Shown: positions 6,144 to 6,793 of the stretch, one piece after another
How positions within the stretch are numbered: position 1 is the stretch's first letter
Layout: each line of letters opens with the position of its first letter
Assembly: GCA_946405645.1 (NCBI GenBank)
Contig: CAMJHW010000073.1
Span: forward strand, 1 to 6,793
DNA: 6,793 nucleotides
Direction: 5' to 3'
Source of the DNA: an uncultured Bacteroidales bacterium
GTDB lineage: Bacteria; Bacteroidota; Bacteroidia; Bacteroidales; UBA932
Notes under the pieces: model-generated
Seen by the model: the letters and a program-made list of their open reading frames with translations, nothing else
What the model was told of the DNA's origin: nothing
The model's database searches: none
Position numbers and translations under genes: made by a program

Positions 6144-6793
6144 CTATTCCAAGTAATAGAGTTTCAACGGCGTATATCCGCTTCCGGTGAAGAGCAGATG
6201 CTGGTCGTCGAGGGCATCGACGATGGGATCTCCGTCGAATTTGACTTCGATGTGGAATGTCCCGTCTCCATTGTCGATGATCCTGTCGGCCATGTTCCAA
6301 GGAGCGATATCGTTGTCGGAACCCATCCACTGGACGCTCCACCAGCCGGTCGTGACACGGATCTGGTAAGAGTCTCCGTCAGGACGATACTGCATATAGA
6401 ACGTACCGGTCTTGATCCTGTCCCAGACGTCCTGGGGGAAGGTGGCGATACACTCGTTATTGCCGTCGTGACCGTCAAGGCCGAAACGGTAGGTTCCGTT
6501 CCAGTTGACTCCGCCGGCGGATCCGTCGCCTTCCCACATCACGACTTCCTTCGGGGTGTCATCGCCTCCGTCGACCCAGATTTCTTCCTCGAAATAGAGT
6601 TCCAGAGGAGTGAATCCGCTGCCGGTGAAGAGGAGATGCTGCGCATCAAGAGCGTCGAGGATAGGATCGCCCTCGAAATTGATCTCGATGTAGTAAGTAC
6701 CGTCTCCGTTGTCGATTATGCGCTCGTCGCCGGTCATAATGTCGTTGCCGGTCCAGGTCGTGCTCCACCAGCCGGTGGTGATACGCATCTGCA
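6144..6793 (-). CDS. Tandem-repeat beta-rich protein, probable surface glycan-binding protein (SusE/F-like position), 5' end outside window
   Basis: The frame ends at a TAG (6146-6144) and is open to the window edge. The Met at 6788 is not the true start: it is the QMR that aligns with QIR of the second repeat, so the gene extends further upstream. About 215 residues are visible, numbered here from that Met. They show the end of one domain (up to about 68), an acidic linker EEIWVDGGDDTPKE, and a complete domain (about 81 to 214). The two domains share TTGWWS, RIIDNGDGT, GDPI, QHLLFTGSG and a final PL-LY strand, at a spacing of about 142 residues. The paired Trp, many aromatic and Asp/Gly/Asn turns, and lack of catalytic motifs suggest a beta-sandwich carbohydrate-binding module. 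Being directly upstream of a glycanase lipoprotein, it occupies the place where Bacteroidetes loci encode SusE/SusF-type surface glycan-binding proteins. I do not recognise a named family, and binding is inferred. Confidence 0.7.
   Translation of the reverse strand, partial: QMRITTGWWSTTWTGNDIMTGDERIIDNGDGTYYIEINFEGDPILDALDAQHLLFTGSGFTPLELYFEEEIWVDGGDDTPKEVVMWEGDGSAGGVNWNGTYRFGLDGHDGNNECIATFPQDVWDRIKTGTFYMQYRPDGDSYQIRVTTGWWSVQWMGSDNDIAPWNMADRIIDNGDGTFHIEVKFDGDPIVDALDDQHLLFTGSGYTPLKLYYLE
6147..6365 (-). repeat. Protein/DNA repeat copy, C-terminal domain of the binding protein
   Basis: This segment encodes residues about 142 to 214 (QIRVTTGWW to LKLYYLE). It matches the segment at 6585-6791 over its whole length, with two or three small residue gaps after the GWWS motif. 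DNA differences between the copies are spread over many codons, including third positions, so the duplication is old and not a recent recombination product. Confidence 0.85.
6585..6791 (-). repeat. Protein/DNA repeat copy, upstream domain of the binding protein
   Basis: This segment encodes the Q before M1 through E68 (QMRITTGWW to LELYFEE). It aligns with the C-terminal copy at 6147-6365, sharing RIIDNGDGT, GDPI, DALD and QHLLFTGSG exactly. It is the end of a domain whose beginning lies beyond the window. Confidence 0.85.

Noticed and set aside
6144..6788. Treating the ATG at 6788 as the start of the binding-protein gene
   Set aside because: The Met aligns with Ile in the QIRVTTGWW of the second repeat and is preceded in frame by a matching Gln, so the reading frame continues beyond the window.

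Overview
The window looks like part of a Bacteroidales chromosome of moderate-to-high GC. Four things suggest this. The gene set is of the polysaccharide-utilisation-locus type. The start codons have A/T-rich upstream sequence and no Shine-Dalgarno motif. A Bacteroidetes-type -7 box (TAnnTTTG) sits in front of polA. The MFS carrier, the GH130 phosphorylase and PolA all resemble Bacteroides-group proteins as I remember them. All six genes are on the minus strand, so transcription runs from position 6793 towards 1.

Layout in transcription order: (1) 6793-6144, the C-terminal part of a secreted, tandem-repeat, tryptophan-rich protein that is probably glycan-binding, with its 5' end off the window. 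(2) A 59-base gap containing a perfect 10-bp GC-rich hairpin. (3) 6084-4525, a lipoprotein with a Big_5 Ig-like domain and a GH5 (subfamily-4-like) endo-beta-glycanase. (4) 4508-3630, an AraC-family regulator. (5) 3617-2457, a GH130 phosphorylase closely resembling 4-O-beta-D-mannosyl-D-glucose phosphorylase. (6) 2452-1067, a GPH-family (MelB-like) sugar:cation symporter. (7) A strong hairpin plus T-tract terminator at 1060-1020. (8) 996-1, the 5' part of polA (DNA polymerase I), whose promoter appears to overlap the terminator arm and which may be leaderless.

Genes 3 to 6 are separated by only 4 to 16 bases and end at the terminator, so they form an operon that probably also includes the repeat protein. 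The inferred pathway is as follows. The surface or periplasmic GH5 enzyme cuts a beta-1,4-linked glycan, with glucomannan the best guess. The symporter imports the released disaccharide. GH130 phosphorolyses mannosyl-glucose to mannose-1-phosphate and glucose in the cytoplasm. The AraC protein senses a product and regulates the operon. PolA is a neighbouring housekeeping gene and not part of the system. No RNA genes, insertion sequences or CRISPR arrays were seen, and no gene-free stretch exceeds about 75 bases.
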